NCBI GenBank assembly: GCA_032191485.1
Contig: JAVDOI010000001.1
Span: 36,313,885-36,377,884, forward strand
DNA from: Leptoclinus maculatus
Lineage: Eukaryota; Chordata; Actinopteri; Perciformes; Stichaeidae
Length of the DNA stretch: 64,000 nt
Direction of reading: 5' to 3'
A model generated the notes under the pieces. It ran no database searches, was not told the origin of the DNA, and saw only the letters and a program-made list of their open reading frames with translations. Both the position numbers and the translations under genes were made by a program. Positions 62,940 through 64,000 of this stretch are shown one piece after another (position 1 is the stretch's first letter; the number at the start of each line of letters is the position of its first letter).

Positions 62940-63480
62940 ACAACTCAACTCAATTCAATTCAATTCAATTTATTTTGTATAGCGCAAAGTCACAAATCAC
63001 AAATTTGTCTCAGAGGGCTTTACAATCAAAATGTACACATGCAACATCCTCTGTCCCAGGACCCTCACATCGGTACAGGAAAAACTCCCCCAAAACAACA
63101 TTTAATGGGGAGCAAAAAAGGAAGAAACCTTAGGGAGAGCAACAGAGGAGGGATCCCTCTCCCAGGATGGACAGATGTGCAGTAGATGTCATGTGTACAG
63201 AATGAACAACATAACAGAGTTACTACACATTCAATGCATATGACAGAAATGATTCTAGCCTAAGCACTATCAAAAAGGAAAGTCTTAAGCCTACTCTTAA
63301 ATGTGGTGAGTGTGTCTGCCACCCGGACTGAAAGGGAAGCTGGTTCCACAGAAGAGGAGCTTGATTGTAGACTATACTGAATCTCCAGTGTCTAAAAACG
63401 AATTAGTAGTTTTTAGCAGTATAGCTCCCCTTGCTGGTGACAGGTAGCCTTGTTTCAATGTTCAAAGCCGTAAATTTGGT
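62940..63480. mobile_element. Teleost dispersed repeat (ends in CAATTCAATTCAATT)
   Basis: A (TTCAA)n head is followed by TATTTTGTATAGCGCAAAGTC, TCCTCTGTCCCAGGACCCTC, AAGGAAGAAACCTTAGGGAG and GAGCAACAGAGGAGGGATCC. This ordered series is one I recognise as very abundant in fish genomes. The superfamily is not assigned. A GAAA-rich tract lies just before it (about 62858-62885). Confidence 0.65.
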
Positions 63481-63805
63481 TAAAGACTTACTGAAAAAAT
63501 CGCAAAAAGCCACAGAAATGATCATGATATTGTGATAACTGTTACAAATGGGCAGCTGCTGAGCTATTAAACAGTGCAACTGACTATACCCCCTGAATTG
63601 AAGACAGTCAGAATCAGTACCAAACACTTTGGCAGTATGAGCAGTGATGAACAGACTGAAGTGCATTTGAATGGTGATGATGACTTTGAAGTACCCTTAA
63701 TGACAACATGCATTTGTTATGTTTGTCCTTACATTTATTAATTCAGGTTTTTCCTCTAATTTGTCAATCGCCTATAAATGTGTCGGTTTATATTTGCCGG
63801 TTTGA

Positions 63806-63811
63806 AAAACC

Positions 63812-63843
<32 letters not shown>

Positions 63844-63845
63844 TT
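63806..63845. repeat. (TCTG)n microsatellite
   Basis: About nine TCTG units. Confidence 0.95.
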
Positions 63846-64000
63846 CTATCCTCCCTGTGGGCCGTTAGCTATGCTGTGCGTCTGTCACAGTCCCAGCAGT
63901 GTGTTGCAGACACAGAAGAGAAAGAGAAGAGGCCATCTGGACTGGGTCACACTGTATCAGCGACCACACGAGACGCAGCCAGAACTCCTCTCCAAACCAT

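Overview
This window is nuclear DNA from a ray-finned (teleost) fish. It has long spliced genes with GT-AG introns, vertebrate-specific protein families, and many interspersed repeats of kinds that are common in teleosts. There is nothing prokaryotic, viral or operon-like in it. The species cannot be named from sequence alone.

Five protein-coding genes can be modelled exon by exon. In order they are: the last two coding exons of GOLM2/CASC4 (+, to 2620); complete CTDSPL2, a nuclear SCP-like phosphatase (+, coding 8800-14654, non-coding first exon near 3960-4139); complete STRC, stereocilin of inner-ear hair bundles (+, 18776-36617, 29 coding exons, 2,034 codons); complete EIF3J, a translation initiation factor subunit (+, 37985-42112, 245 codons); and complete CILP, cartilage intermediate layer protein 1 (-, 48724-43491, 1,144 codons, with a TATA-type promoter near 49820 and a non-coding first exon). 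In all four complete models the summed exon lengths are divisible by three and the splice phases match at every junction, which supports the coordinates. EIF3J and CILP are convergent, with polyadenylation signals about 140-250 bp apart.

The genes do not form a pathway. They are a syntenic block: the human orthologues of GOLM2, CTDSPL2, EIF3J and STRC lie in 15q15-q21 and CILP lies at 15q22. Here STRC sits directly between CTDSPL2 and EIF3J, which as far as I recall is not the human arrangement. The final 14 kb (49.8-64.0 kb) is gene-poor and repeat-rich.

The most notable points are: a nested pair of hAT-like elements in a CTDSPL2 intron, each with an intact 8-bp target duplication; a six-unit Cys/Trp tandem repeat in the N-terminal half of stereocilin; dense GCTAA/TTAGC/TAACGTTA words just downstream of two housekeeping-type promoters; and foldback repeats in stereocilin introns that could form long RNA hairpins. 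I found no evidence of an undescribed gene system, CRISPR array, tRNA or rRNA gene.
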